A stretch of DNA of 64,000 nt. It comes from Beta vulgaris subsp. vulgaris (Eukaryota; Streptophyta; Magnoliopsida; Caryophyllales; Amaranthaceae). Below are positions 12,944 through 25,509 of the stretch, in pieces. Each line of letters opens with the position of its first letter. Position 1 is the stretch's first letter. Where the stretch lies: positions 23,268,897-23,332,896 of the forward strand of contig NC_079202.1 in NCBI RefSeq assembly GCF_026745355.1, read 5' to 3'. Below the pieces are notes generated by a model. It searched no databases. It was not told the origin of the DNA and worked only from the letters and a program-made list of their open reading frames with translations. The position numbers were made by a program, and so were the translations under genes.

Positions 12944-13299
12944 GGTTAGTGAAATAAATCAATATGACTAACTGACAAATTAATGCAACTAACTGAAAAA
13001 ATGAAGACTCCAACTGAAACAATTAACTGATCACCTGAAAGATTTAATTAGTGAACTGAAAAAAAAGGCTCCAGCTGAAAAATTAGTATAACTAACTGAT
13101 CCATTAATGTTACTAACAGAAAATTAATTGGGGGTTTTGTTTGTGTGTGGGAGGGGGGATATTAGTGGTGGGGGTTTTGGGGGTGTGGGGTTTAACACTT
13201 AACTAACTGAAACAATTAACACACCACCTGAAAAATTTATACTATCTGAAAAATTTAGTTAGTCAAATGAAATAATTGACTAAGAAACATTTATTACAG
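12944..13299 (+). repeat. Inverted AACTGAAA repeats and a G-rich island in transposase intron 3
   Basis: Here the word is inverted (ACTAACTGAAA, CACCTGAAA). Bases 13130-13190 are a G-run island (GGGGGTTTTG, GGGAGGGGGG, GGTGGGGGTTTTGGGGG) with G-quadruplex potential on the + strand. Confidence 0.9.
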
Positions 13300-13675
13300 C
13301 AGACAAGGACCAAAGCCAAAATGCACTGTTGTGGACACCATGGAGACATGCAATAACCAAGAATTTCTACAACCTAGTGTCAATATGTCAATCAAATGAG
13401 GATGCAAGAACATTATGTGACAAGTCGTTGAAGGAATTATACAAATCAGTGAAAGAAGTTTTCAAGACCGATCAACAAAAACAACAAGAAATCGAAGACG
13501 AAGAACTACGAAGACAGACAGTTGAAAATCCTGAGGTATAAAGACAAAAGGAAGACCCCCAAAGGGAAACAAGAGAGTAAAAGGACATTTTGAGAAGCGT
13601 AAAATGAAGACAAGGCATCCGAATGAATATGGAACAAAAACCCCAAATGTACCTCAAGTTGAATAGTGTACAAAT

Positions 13676-14410
13676 AATATTAGTTTTCAATTGTATTCCA
13701 GTCAGTAATTGTATTCAAATTTACACTTGTTTATTTCTCAGCTACTCGAAATTCAGTAATATTAGTATTTATTGTCCTTCAGTTAGACTTGTTTATTTTT
13801 CAGCTAGTGTTTATAGTGCTTCAGTTAGACTTGTTTACTTTTCAGCTTATATTAATTGTGCTTCAGTTAGACTTGTTTATTTTTCAGCTAATCTTTATAC
13901 TGCTTCAGTTAGACTTGTGTATTTTTAGCTAGTTAATTGTGCTTCAGTTAGACTTATTTATTTTTCAGCTTGTATTAATTGTGCTTCAGTTAGACTTGTG
14001 TATTTTTCAGCTAGTGTTAATTCTGCTTCAGTTAGACTTATTTAATTTTCAGCTTGTATTAATTGTGCTTCAGTTAGCATGTGTATTTTTCAGCTAGTGT
14101 TAATTTTCCTTCAGTCAGACTTATTTATTTTTCAGCTAGTATTAATTGTGCTTCAGTTAGAGTTCTTTATTTTTAGCTAGTGTTTATAGAGCTTCAGTTA
14201 GACTTGTTTATTTTTCAGCTAGTCGTTATTGTCCTTCAGTTAGACTTGTTTGTTTTTCAGCTACTATTTACAGTGCTTCAGTTAGACTTAAAATTTATAT
14301 TTACAAATATATGTCATACACTTATTATTATGAGTTAGATTTTCATTTTTCAGTTGGTGATTGTATTTTTCAATTAATTTTCAAACAACTTCATTTACAC
14401 AAATGTATTC
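13676..14410 (+). repeat. TTCAGTTAG repeats, about 42-bp dimer form, between the convergent genes
   Basis: Unit of the type GTGCTTCAGTTAGACTTG, then TTTATTTTTCAGCTAGT and a short AT spacer, repeated about 14 times with point changes. The long open frame at 13623-13928 is a by-product of this repeat. Confidence 0.95.
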
Positions 14411-15269
14411 CATTCAAAGTAAGTGTAGATGTACAATTATAAGATAAATATAAAGAGTTGTGTGCATTTCTACTGTACATTACAAAATTTAATGGTGTGC
14501 TATTTCTACTGTACATTATAATAAAAATAAAAAATAAAAAACAGTTTGGCAACTAAGAATAAGAAATTTCACAGTTGCTCTATTTCACTTTGTCTCCAAA
14601 ATTATTCACACCTCTTCTACTTGCGCCTCATGATCCTCTCGCCGTAAATGTGCTTCTTTTCTATTTGTCATCTTGATCGATTACATGCTAATTTATCTAG
14701 AACAGCCTCTTTATCCTTCCTTAACTTCTGTCTTGCCATCAGTTAGGTTTGTTTGCAGACCAACATAACATGCTTCACTTTTCTCTCAGTTTGTTTAAAG
14801 GATGGTCCACAAGACGAAGCGCAAGCCTGCAGCTCAAGGTTTTTGGTGGCTGCCTGAAAAATAATAAAATCAACATTATTAAAAAAGTTTCAAAAAACAG
14901 AATGTAACAATTAAAAAATAAAACTAACTGAAAACAACCAACAACATCAACTAGCTTTTATAGTGCTTCATTGTTTTTCAGGTAGTCCTTATATGCTTTC
15001 AGCTAGTAATGATTGTGTTTCAGTTAGACTTGATTGTTTTTCAGCTAGTATTTATTGTGTTCAGTTAGACTTGTTTATTTCTCAGCTAGTCTTTACAGTG
15101 CTTCAGTTGACTTAATTATTTCTCAGCTAGTCTTTATAGTACTCAGTTAGACATCTTGTTTTTCAGCTAGTCTTCAAGTTCTTCACTAACTAACTATCAT
15201 ACCTTTTCTATTAAAAACTTTCAAAAAGAATCTAACAAGCAAAATACTCGCTAAAACAATAAAGTAATC

Positions 15270-15510
15270 ATACCCTTTTCAGGTCAACAAGTGCAAATGG
15301 TTAGTATTTTGACCACATACACAGCTCCAGGTTTTGATTGCATAGACACCACTCAAAATTGTTGTCCTTGCTTCTCCAAGGGAAATAAAGAGTTGATGTT
15401 TGCCAATGGTGGAGATGATCAAAATCACGACATCTCATATTAACTTGCATAAAAGAATCAAAAGCACGACACTGCATTGAAGATCAAAAGTAAACAACAA
15501 TTAAAAAACA
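15270..15510 (-). pseudogene. Ulp1-like catalytic Cys exon, broken at the Cys
   Basis: Frame one gives CRAFDSFMQVNMRCRDFDHL to YFPWRSKDNNF; frame two then gives GVYAIKTWSCVCGQN. The family motif DCGVYA is expected exactly at the switch. On the - strand the bases read TTTGAGTGGTGTC where GATTGTGGTGTC is expected, as if two bases were lost, removing the Cys codon and shifting the frame. Confidence 0.65.
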
Positions 15511-15559
15511 AGTAATAAAATGGAACAAAAAAAATACAAATGCTCATAAAAAGGTACGT

Positions 15560-15720
15560 ACAAAGTATGTAAGACCGTTAATTCCTCATGCTTATATCTA
15601 TCAATGTCCTTCATGTCTGTACGATTGTCAATATTTTCAATCCTTTTAGCTTTCTTGTTCAGCACCAAGAAGTAATAATGATCATCCTTGTGAACAGGAA
15701 CAAAAATCTGGAAGATAAAC
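15560..15720 (-). pseudogene. Ulp1-like catalytic His/Asp exon
   Basis: Reads IFVPVHKDDHYYFLVLNKKA and then IENIDNR. The His of DDHYYF (codon near 15679) and the Asp of ENIDN (near 15630) line up with the C48 catalytic pair. Confidence 0.75.
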
Positions 15721-18359
15721 ATAAGATGCAAAAGCAATAAGTCTACCTGACAGAGAACAAAAAAACTAAATGAAATACTAAAAACACTAGCTGAAACAAA
15801 ACATACACTAACTGAAAGATTGAAAACAATGACTGAAATGTAAATTACTCCAACTCATTTATATACACTAACTGAACTAAAAACATACAGTAACTGAAAA
15901 CATAAACTAGGACTAACTGACAAGTAACATACACTAAGTGAAATAGAAAGATACACTAACTAACATAGAAACATACATTAACTGAAACATAAACTAGTAC
16001 TAACTGACAACTAACATACACTAACTGAAATAGGAACATACACTAACAGAAACATAAACTAATACTAACTGACAAGTAACATACACTAACTGACAAAAAA
16101 CATAAACTAATACTACCTGACATGAAACATACACTAACTGACAACAAACATACACTAAATAAAACATAAAATAATATTAAGTGAAATCAAAATAAATAAA
16201 AAAATGGTTAACAATAATACAACTAACCAGTTCAGCTTCTCGAATATCATTCCCTGGAAATGATTTCACCCATGAAGAAATGGCTTCCTTACATTTCTTG
16301 TAGTATAAATCATCATCTTTTTAACCAGCTTTTTCTTCTTTTTCCCATTCCTTCAACTTCTGATCATACTAATAGTGCCCTCCAACTTTTTCAAAATAAT
16401 CTCATTTTCAGCAATCTCACTACTATCAACTGAACCTGTTTACCTTCTCAGCACACATCCAATTGATATAGTTCTACAACAAAAGAAAACGGATAATATG
16501 ACAAACTAAAGACAGAAGAGACCAACTGAAAAAATAATATGACCAACTGAAAAACATAATATGACAAACTGAAAAACAGAAGATGAGCAACTGAAAAAAT
16601 AATATGACCAAATTTAGTTTTTAGTTAGACTTATTTAAATGTCAGTTAGACTTATTTATTATTCAGTTAGATTTATTTAGTTTTCAGTTAGACTTATTTA
16701 GTTTCCAGTTAGACTTATTAAGTTTTCAGTTAGACTTATTTAACTTTTAAGTTAGATTTATTTAGTTTTCAGTTAGACTCATTTAGTTTTCAGTTGGGCT
16801 TCATATTACTTCATTTAGTCTAATGAAATTTTAAGTTAGCATTTCCACTATTTCAGTTAGACTTCTTTATTTTTCATTTAGACTTATTTATTATTCAGCT
16901 AGACTTATTTAGTTTTCAGTTAGACTTATTTAGTTGTCAGTTACACTTATTTACTTTTCATTAGACTGAAAAAATAATATGACCAACTCAAAAACATAAT
17001 ATGACAAACTGAAAAACAGAAGATGACCAACTGAAAAAATAATATGACCAAATGAAAAACAAATAAAACTAAGCAATAACAATAAACACTTACAAAAGGC
17101 ATAATATTAAACCAGAATCTCCTTGTTGCAGAAGGTGATTCTTCTTCTTGCCTATTGAACATGAAGGCGCATCCGTCAATAACTCCACTGGTGAGCCAAC
17201 CTTGACGAGGCATGCTAATTAAGTCGAATTTGTACAACTGAACCGCATAGTTGCTATAGGATTATCAAAATCCACAATGAGATCACTTGTTAGTTCACTT
17301 TGCATAATTTGATTTTTCATCTTCACTTCTTCAGAATATATCCAATGACATAAATGCAACATCTTCATACTCATTGTAAAATAGATAATCAACCAGCAAC
17401 CTCTACTCAGGAGACAGATCACTCAAATACTTATTATATTGTTGCAAACTTCGACACAATATTATGCCATGATTGTTGACAGGAACAGCATGCAATCCAG
17501 GTGTAGAAGATGAACAAACACCAGCTTCTTCTCATCCTCTTCTTTTTAGCCTGTCAGAAGATGAACCAACTTGACTTGCAATCCTGTCAATGAGGTCCTC
17601 CAAACTTCATCGTCATAATCATCACCTGGTTCCTTAACTCTCAAAACTTTCTCAGATTTTCTGAAGTATGGTCTAGTCCCACCCCTTCAATAATTCAGGT
17701 GTTGAAGGAATTTCTGACTTTGGTTGTTTTTGAGGTTTGTAGGATTTGTATGATGATTGATCATAATAAGAGCCATCACCCTGCATTCAATTAAAATATC
17801 AAAAAAATGACACATATACTAACTGAAAGATAAACATAGACTAAATGAAAATAGAAACAGATACTAACTGACAAGAAACACAACCAAATGAAAAAAAACT
17901 ATTACTAACTGACAAGAAAGATACACTAACTGAAACATAAAATAATACTAACTGACAAGAACAAACACTAACTGACATGAACTTACACTAACTCAAACAT
18001 AAACTGATACTAATGACAAGAAACAAACACTAACTGACAACAAACTACACTAACTGAAATAAAAAGATATACTAAAGACAAGAACATACACTAACTGAAA
18101 CAGAAAAATAAACAATTGAAACACAAACTAAAACTATACTTACTCGAGGATATTTACATTTCTGGAGATGATTGGAATTGAACTTCCAACACCCTCACCA
18201 CTCTCTGCACTGTCTGCAAATCCAACATCCTCAACAACAGGACAGGAGTTAAAGTTGGAATGAAGGGCCATCGAAATCAGGAATCTTTTTCCTTTTAGCA
18301 GAAGATCAACCTCCAAGACTTTCTGCTATATACATTCTCAACAGCTTCAACAACAGGGA

Positions 18360-19550
18360 GGAGGAGGAGGATTGGAGTACGAAGATCAACAAGATCAACA
18401 CCAGAGCGGTGCGAGTAGGGACGTGTGTAGAAATCTTACACTTATCCTTATCCTTAGCCCCTTTAAGTTGATCATCATCAGCATTCCTCGTCTTTTTATC
18501 ATCTTCTTTTGGTTGTTCTTTCTCAACATCTTAATTCAAAAACAAAAAACAATAAAAAATAAATATAAAAAGTTCCATTTGATATTTATATGATATTCAG
18601 TTGGTATTAATACTATTTCAATTAGAGTATCAAAGTTTTCAGTTGGTCTGAATATTCTTTCAGTTTGACTTGTTTATTGTTCAGCTAGTCTTTATAGTGC
18701 TTCAGTTAGACTTGTTTATTTTTCAGCTAGTCTTTATAATACTTCAGTTAGCCCTATTTATTTTTCAGCTCGTTTTCATATTGTTACAAACTCAAACAGT
18801 ATTTCAGTTGCTATTTATAGATATTATTTCCTTTAGAGCATCACATTTTTCAGTTGGTCTTTGAATTCTTTCAATTAGCTATAAAATCAAAGAACTTACT
18901 TCCTCCTTTCTCTCCATCTGCATGAACCCCAGCATCCAACTCTTTATTTCATCCTTTCTCTTTATCTCCTTGAAGACCACCATCATCATCAGCATTGCCA
19001 GTCTTCTTATCATCTTCTTTTGGTTCTTTCGCATTATCTTCATTCAAAAACAAAAACAATAAAAAAAAATATAAATACACAATAACTGAAAACACAAAAT
19101 CAAAAATGAATCAATTCATTGACAAACTGAAACAATTTTTCCACCAGATTAAATAAAAACAAATACCAAAAGTTTCATTTGGTATTTATATGATATTCAG
19201 CTAGTATTAATATTATTTCAATTAGAATATCAGACTTTTCAGTTGGTCTTTTTATTCTTTCAGTTAGCTATTTAATTTCTTTCATTTAAGCAAACTGAAA
19301 CAATACAATAAGAAGAACTTACTTCCACCTTCCTCTCCATCTCCATGAACACCAGCATCCTTATCTCCTCCTTTGTCTTCATCTCCTTGAAGACCAGCAT
19401 CACCATTATCATCAGCATCATCATCCTTTGTCTCATTATAATTCTGGTGATCCTTATCATCACCATCATCATCATCATCATCATCATCTTTATGCTGATC
19501 ATCATCAGCATTCCTCTTCCTCATCCTCCTCTCCTTCTTTTTCATCATCT
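18360..19550 (-). pseudogene. Three similar acidic exons of the Ulp1-like gene
   Basis: On the - strand, segments near 19550-19310, 19030-18900 and 18540-18360 encode related low-complexity peptides: NADDNGDAGLQGDEDKGGD, NADDDGGLQGDKEKGW and NADDDQLKGAKDKDK. Each is followed by a GVH(A/G)DGE-like or shorter end and separated by repeat-filled introns, so they look like tandem exon duplicates. Confidence 0.6.
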
Positions 19551-20269
19551 TCATTCAAAACATAAAAAACAACTAAATACACATGAACTGAAACAAGGTT
19601 TCCACCAGATGAAAAAAAAAAACATCAACTGAAAACACCAGCAATCAAATGAAAACTTAATTGAAGTGAAAAAATTCATTTAGTATTCATCTCATTTTCA
19701 GCTGGTGTTCATATTATTTCAGTTAGACTGTCAAAGTTTTCAGTTGGTCTTTTTTATCTTTCAGTTAGAGTCTCAAAGTTAGCTATTTCACTTCTTCATT
19801 TAAACATTTCTTTCAGTTAGAGTCTAAAAATTTTATTCCAACCAGATTACAAAACTACAACAAAAAATGAAACAATATAATGAAGGAACTTACTTCCTTT
19901 TTCTCTTCAACTCCATGAACACCATAATCCAAATCAGGAACATTTTCATTTCTTCAAACTCCAATTCAACAGGCCGCTTCACCAATAGTGAAATTGTAGG
20001 ATCAACTTTGTTTGCACTGTCTTTCGCTTCCAAATGATGCTTGCATATGTCGTCAATTTGACTCAGAAAATCTGGGTTAAATACTTCACTGTGATCCAGA
20101 GAAATACTGTCTTGAAACAGCTTCTCGCCTTCCTCCCGAATATTTTTGGCAATCTCCAAGTTCACTTGACAGAATGCAAGCGCATTCCTCTTCAACTTGT
20201 GCATGTTCTTCACATATTCCTTCAATTAAAAGAGCAAAACAAATTAACAAACAAATCAATATGATGATG

Positions 20270-20770
20270 ACACAGAAACAACATAAACAAAATATAAGGA
20301 CCAACTGAAAGAATCCAACAATCAAATGAAAACTTAAATGAAATAAAAATAAACTTATTTAGTTTTCAGTTACACTAATTTATTTTCCAGATAGACTAAT
20401 TTAGTTTTCAGTTAGACTTATTTAGTTTTCAGTTAGACTTATGTACTCTTCAGTTAGACTTATGTACTCTTCAGTTAGACTTATTTAGTTTTCAGTTAGA
20501 CTTATGTACTCTTCAGTTAGACTTCTTTAGTTTCCAGTTAGAATTATTTAGTTTTCAGCTGGACTTATTTACTTCTCAGTTAGACTTATTTACTTTTCAG
20601 TTAGACTAATATAATTTTCAGTTAGACTTATTTACTCTTCAGTTAGATAGTTTCAGTTAGACTTCTTTATTTCTAAGTTACACTTCTTTACTTTTCAGTT
20701 AGACTTATTTGCTCTTCAGCTAGAACTGACATTATTTCAGTTAGAGGTTAACAGTCTTCACTTAGAATTC
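20270..20770 (+). repeat. TTCAGTTAG repeat block, + orientation
   Basis: About 20 units of CAGTTAGACTTATTTAGTTT or the ACTCTT variant between two Ulp1-like exons. Confidence 0.95.
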
Positions 20771-22039
20771 AAGAGTAAAAAAAATAAAAACATAAGGTAA
20801 ATGAAACTCACAGGAACATCAAGAGCATCTATTTCCTCATCAGTCATCAAACTATCAGGAAGATCCATAATAAGCTGCCTAGTAGAAGGTGATGGATCCT
20901 CAACCACCTTCATTATAGGAGAATCAGACTTCCTACTAGCAGCACTAACACTAGGAGCTTTAAACTCAACCTTCTGTTTTTCACGCTTCACCGGCAGAAT
21001 AAAATCCATGTTGATCTCAAACTGCTTCACAACATTACTCAAATCCTTCTCTTCCTGCCAATAAGTGATAAATGGCTTACTGACATTTGAAATAATCCAG
21101 ATTACGACACTTGAAGTTGTGAATAACAGCAAGAGTCAAAGCGCTAACGCATCCCCGAAGCTTGAATGTTACTTTCTTCTGTCCAAGCTCATTCTTCTTC
21201 ATCATAATAGACTGATGACAGTCCAAAACAGCAGCACAAAGTCTTCTTAATATATATCCACACCAGTCATAGCTTGAAATTGTAGATGCATCTTCTAAAC
21301 TCTTGGCACATTTCAGCACAGGCCCTAAATCAGCTATAGGACATAGAAGCTTGGACAAGGAAAAGATAACAAATAACTTCTTCAAATCATCCACGGATTG
21401 ATATTTCTTAAACAAATCATCCCAATTTTTTCTACCAATGTATGGCTTCTTGGGGTCAGAAATACCAAGAAACCTATGTCAATCCTTCCTGGCACTTCCA
21501 GCCTCTATTGACTATCTTTCCTCCTAAAGGCGTCATCATCTATAACCTCTACTGGTCTATCTGACACAGGTAAACCCAAAACATCACTAATGGTAAACTT
21601 ATTAAAAATCAGTTTACCGTTCTTTGTTGAAAACATCATTCCAGATGCATTGTAATTCAACAACACCTCCAAATTCAGATTAGGACAAAACTTCTTTATC
21701 CTAATATCTAAGAGACTCCCAAACCCAATATCCCTAATGTCTCTTTTTTGCTCATCACTCAAATTACTAACCACTTCATTTAAATGGGAATAGTCTGACA
21801 ATACTTGTAGACTAATTGACTTCATTTCTTGCTCAGTGAAATTCCTAACAAAAGTGAACAAAAATATATTTAAAAAATAAAAAAAACAATCATATAATAT
21901 AAAAGGAGAATAATGAAAAAACATACGATCTATCAAATGTGTCTTTCTGTTCATCAGGATTAGATCTTGAAAATGAAAACTTGATTGGTGATAAATCAAC
22001 TTTGCCTTTCTTCTTAGACAATGATTTATCACATCTGAA

Positions 22040-22257
22040 AGAAAGAAAGTTTAATCAAACAATAAAACTAACTGAAAACAAAAACAGCATCAACTGAAAG
22101 AATACAAAGATCAACTGAAAGAATACAAAGTTCAACTGAAAGAATACAAACATCAACTAAAAGAAGACCACCATCAACTAAAAGAATACAAAGAGCAAAT
22201 GAAAGAAGACCACCATCAACTGAAAGAATACAAAGGTCACTTGCTTATTTTCCACTT
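22040..22257 (+). repeat. CAACTGAAAGAATACAAA repeats, left of Copia
   Basis: Units of about 20-22 bp in inverted orientation (GATCAACTGAAAGAATACAA). The array is cut by the Copia insertion at 22258. Confidence 0.9.
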
Positions 22258-23608
22258 TGTTGAACCCTAGTTTTGATAATGACAAAGAAACAAAGGAACA
22301 AACTAAGTAGTGAACTAATGAATTATTTAAGTGTATGGTGTTTAAGGTATCAATGCAAGGAACTGGGAGAATACGAAGTCAATGAAGAAGTCAAGAGAGG
22401 ATTTCAAAGGCTAAGTAAAGAAGTTTCTATGTTGATACTGGAGCAAGCATTGGATCAAGAATAATAGAAGCTAGGCGTTTTATTTTCTAGTTCCAATGTA
22501 AAGGAACAAAGAAAGAATGGTAAGGAACTGTGGCAGTATTTGAGAATGAAGCGTTTGTTCCTTGTAAGGAACAAACTAAGTGGCACTTACGAAATATGTT
22601 AAAGGAACTGATAATAAAGGAACTAGACTTAGGGTGTAATTGTAACGGTTAAAAGATAATGGAGTAAGTCATGCCTAATTATAGGAAATTAGTTATTCTA
22701 ATTTCAAATGATAAAATCAGTTTTAAAAAGAAAATCTGTTTTGGAAAAGATTTATTTTTCGGAAAATAAGAAAATAAATATCCGGTTGTTAGAAAGATTT
22801 TATTTCAAAGATATTATTTTCTTAAAGATTAGAAATTCAGTTTAAAGATAAAAAGAGTTTATAAAAACTGATTTTCGGATAATGCTCAAGGAACTCCTAT
22901 TATTAGGAGTAATGGCTGCATTTTATCCACGTTCATTTATGTTCATGGGATCATGGGACATGATGTAAAACGTGTTCCTTAGGGGAAGGAACATCATGGG
23001 TAAATGGATTAAACTGTACTCTAACATTAATCCACGTTCTTCATGATTAACACTATAAATATAGAAGTCTAGATAAGTTCCAAATTGTGTCTGACTAAGT
23101 AATTAAGTGAGTTTAACTTATTAAGTGTCAGTGCCTTCATTCTCTCATAATAGCCATTTGTTCTTTGCCTTCTTACTCTAATTCCACTAAGCTTATTTCG
23201 ATCAATTGTATTTTGGTTTTTGGGGTAAGGGAACTTTGAGTGAAGTTCTGTAAGAGAAGGCTTTGAGTGAAGCTTGTATGTGTGAGAAAACTTCGAGTGA
23301 AGTTGAGAGGAACTGCTGTTAAGGGAACAGTGGTTCAGGAACTTGAGTTTAGGAACTCAAGGTGTGGCTCGAGTTAGAATTAGGTTGTAACAGAGTTGTT
23401 TGGCCTAATTAGTGAAAGTGTTGAGTTTAAAATCCCTAGTGGTCGAGGTTGTTTCTTCTTGTTGGGCCCAAGAAGTTTTTCCTCGTAAAAATCCCTTGTG
23501 TTCCTTTAGCTTGTTTATTCGTTTAAGTTTTAATTTCCGCAAAAAGTTACGTTTATTTCTACACCTACAATTCACCCCCCCTCTTGTAGTGTTCCTAGGG
23601 AAATAACA
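22258..23608 (+). repeat. Copia 5' LTR
   Basis: TGTTGAACCC...GGAAATAACA. A TATA box (TATAAATA, 23054-23061) is about 550 bases before the LTR end. The word GGAAC or GTTCC occurs about 20 times. The 63-residue open frame near its start is present in both LTRs and is not a recognised protein. Confidence 0.96.
23054..23061 (+). promoter_or_regulatory. TATA box of the Copia 5' LTR
   Basis: CACTATAAATATAG in a good position for the U3/R border; the same sequence is present in the 3' LTR near 32510. Confidence 0.7.
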
Positions 23609-23610
23609 AT

Positions 23611-23622
23611 TGGTATCAGAGC
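23611..23622 (+). promoter_or_regulatory. Copia primer-binding site
   Basis: TGGTATCAGAGC, complementary to the 3' end of plant initiator Met tRNA, two bases after the LTR. Confidence 0.95.
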
Positions 23623-23673
23623 TAGAACTCACGTAAGATAGGAAACCCTATTGAGGAAAAGATCCAAGGAACA

Positions 23674-25398
23674 ATGAATACCACCGAGAAACTTGAAGAA
23701 GGTTATTCCACTCAAAGGCCTCCTATGTTCAATGGGAAGTACTACAACTATTGGAAGAACCGCATGGAGATATTCATCAAGGCTGAAAACTATCAGGTAT
23801 GGAGAGTCATTGAAGTTGGTGATTTCGAAGTCACAACTACAAATGACAAAAATGAGGTAACTCTTAAACCCCTCTCTGATTATGACAAATCTGATTTTGA
23901 AAAAATGGAAGTAAATGCCATGGCTATTAAATATTGCATTGTGGACTTGGACCCCATGAACATAATAGGATCATGGGATGCAAATCCGCAAAGCAAATAT
24001 GGGATTTACTAGAAGTAACCCACGAAGGAACTAATGAAGTTAAAAGATCGAAAATTGATTTACTTATGAATCAATATGAACTGTTCTGCATGAAATCCAA
24101 AGAAAGCATCCGAGACATGTTTACTCGTTTTACTAACATTATAAATGAGTTGGCTTCTCTTGGAAAGTTTATTTCATCTGAGGAACAGGTTCGAAAGGTT
24201 CTTAGGAGTCTTCCTAAGGACAGATGGATGGCTAAAGTCACGCTCTTCAAGAAACAAAAGACTTCACTAAGTTCAACTTAGAACAGCTGGCAGGGTCACT
24301 TATGACTCATGAGCTTCACCTTGATACTGAATATGGTGAAAGCTCCAAATCAAAATCAATTGCTCTCAAAGCAGATGATGAAGATGATTCGGACTCTGAA
24401 GAAGAAGAAGCAGCCCTCATGGTTCGAAAATTTCGAAAGATGTACAGGAACATGAAGAATGGAAACTTCAAAGGTAAAACTAAGAAATTTTCTAACAAAG
24501 CTGCTTGTCATAAATGTGGAAGTACAGATCACTTCATCAAAGAATGTCCTCTTTGGGAAAACGACAAAACCAAAGAAAGGAACAAGGAACGCTTTGCTGA
24601 AAGGAACAAAGAATCAAAAGCACCTTTCTCTAAGGCAAATGTGCGCAAAGCTATGATAGCTGCTTGGGGAGATTCAGAGACGGAAGAAGAAGAGGAACAA
24701 CCAACTGAAGAAACAGCAAACCTTTGCCTCATGGCAAACACTGACGAAAAAGAAGATGAAGAAAAAATTGAGGTAAGTCAACATGGACTTGAGTCAGAAC
24801 TAGATGGTAAAACTAGGACTGAAATATATGATCTTCTTTATGATGCAATTCTTGAATGTAGAGATGAACGTGAAAAACGTGAACAAACGGAACAAGCCTT
24901 AAAGGTTTGCAAGGAACACATAGAATGGCTTAAGAAAATGAGAACTGATGTCGAAACTAGATTTTTGTTATTTTTGATAAAAACTTAAAAATCAAAGAAT
25001 TTATGAGAGTTTGAAAAATGAAAATTATCTAATTAATTTAGAGATTTCACACTTGAAAGGAATTTGTCCCTGTTCTGAGTTCCTTTGATATAAGATCAAC
25101 CCCTTTGAAAGGATACAGATCTGAGATTGAAAAAATAAATAAAGAGAAAAATTATTTAAAGGAACAGATCTGTAATCTTAAAAAGGAACTGGTTGTCGCA
25201 AGGAACAGAGGCAAAATCATGAAAGTTCCTAAGTGGATTGAGAAACCACAGACCAAAAGGAAGGAAGGTCTTGGTTTTGAAAACTACAAGAAAAGGAACA
25301 AGACAAAGAAATATGTTGATCTACCTAGTGATAAGTTCTGTATGTATTGTGGCAAGGTAGGTCATTACATAAATCAATGTCAACAAAATCTGAGATGA
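23674..25398 (+). pseudogene. Copia gag, broken
   Basis: Begins at an ATG 50 bases after the primer-binding site. The first part (FNGKYYNYWKNRMEIFI) is the UBN2-type Copia gag. Two CX2CX4HX4C zinc knuckles are visible: CHKCGSTDHFIKEC (24506-24547) and CMYCGKVGHYINQC (25339-25380), with an acidic, coiled-coil-like stretch (24760-25200) between. Frame breaks lie near 23990, near 24280 and between 24988 and 25105. It ends at TGA in front of the protease frame. Gag coats the RNA in the cytoplasmic particle; this copy cannot be translated whole. Confidence 0.88.
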
Positions 25399-25509
25399 TT
25401 GGGAAAAATGTGACAATAAGTAAGAAAAAATGGGTTGTCAAAACAAATCCTAGTCAAGAACAGGAACCCACGAAAGATGGGGTTCCTTCAACTAACAACT
25501 AGTTGATTT

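Larger units (their letters stand above)
9637..13541 (+). pseudogene. FAR1/MULE-type transposase gene of element 1
   Basis: Probable exons: 9637-9834 (Met start; MSTEDSNSQIGSLLQIDLSN, then a Lys run); about 10557-11597; 12145 to about 12943; 13300-13541. Exon 2 has a FAR1-type DNA-binding domain (GFSIRK, then FYLVCSKEG), then the MULE transposase core with the first catalytic Asp in MIFDTTYRTNKYG (about 11365) and the second in IFTDQNKAM (about 11560). Exon 3 continues HRLCLWHIEKN and LNRDMFSAG, ending with a SWIM zinc finger (CSCQC...CFH, about 12793-12840). Introns are filled by TTCAGTTAG repeats. The junction IEK|VFPNS (GT at 11598, AG at 12143-12144) is clean. Damage: an in-frame TGA at 10629 and a frameshift near 12350. 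The family cuts and joins transposon ends in the nucleus; domesticated relatives (FHY3/FAR1) are transcription factors, but this copy lies inside transposon ends. Confidence 0.85.
14870..18900. repeat. Repeat blocks inside Ulp1-like introns, mixed orientation
   Basis: Blocks at about 14930-15190 (mixed), 15745-16190 (ACATACACTAACTGAAA, about 20 bp), 16490-16620 (GACCAACTGAAAAA), 16620-16960 (+ oriented CAGTTAGACTTATTTA), 16960-17090 (GACCAACTGAAAAA again), 17810-18140 (ACTAACTGAAA) and 18595-18890 (+ oriented). Orientation flips at block borders. Confidence 0.9.

Noticed and set aside
9637..13541. Calling the FAR1-like gene a host transcription factor (FAR1-RELATED SEQUENCE)
   Set aside because: It lies inside transposon ends, is broken, and keeps the full transposase and SWIM layout.
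13623..13928. 101-residue frame with repeated SVRLVYFSA
   Set aside because: Same repeat in another block.
22273..22464. 63-residue open frame, identical in both LTRs
   Set aside because: It lies wholly in LTR U3 and duplicates with the LTR; no family recognised.
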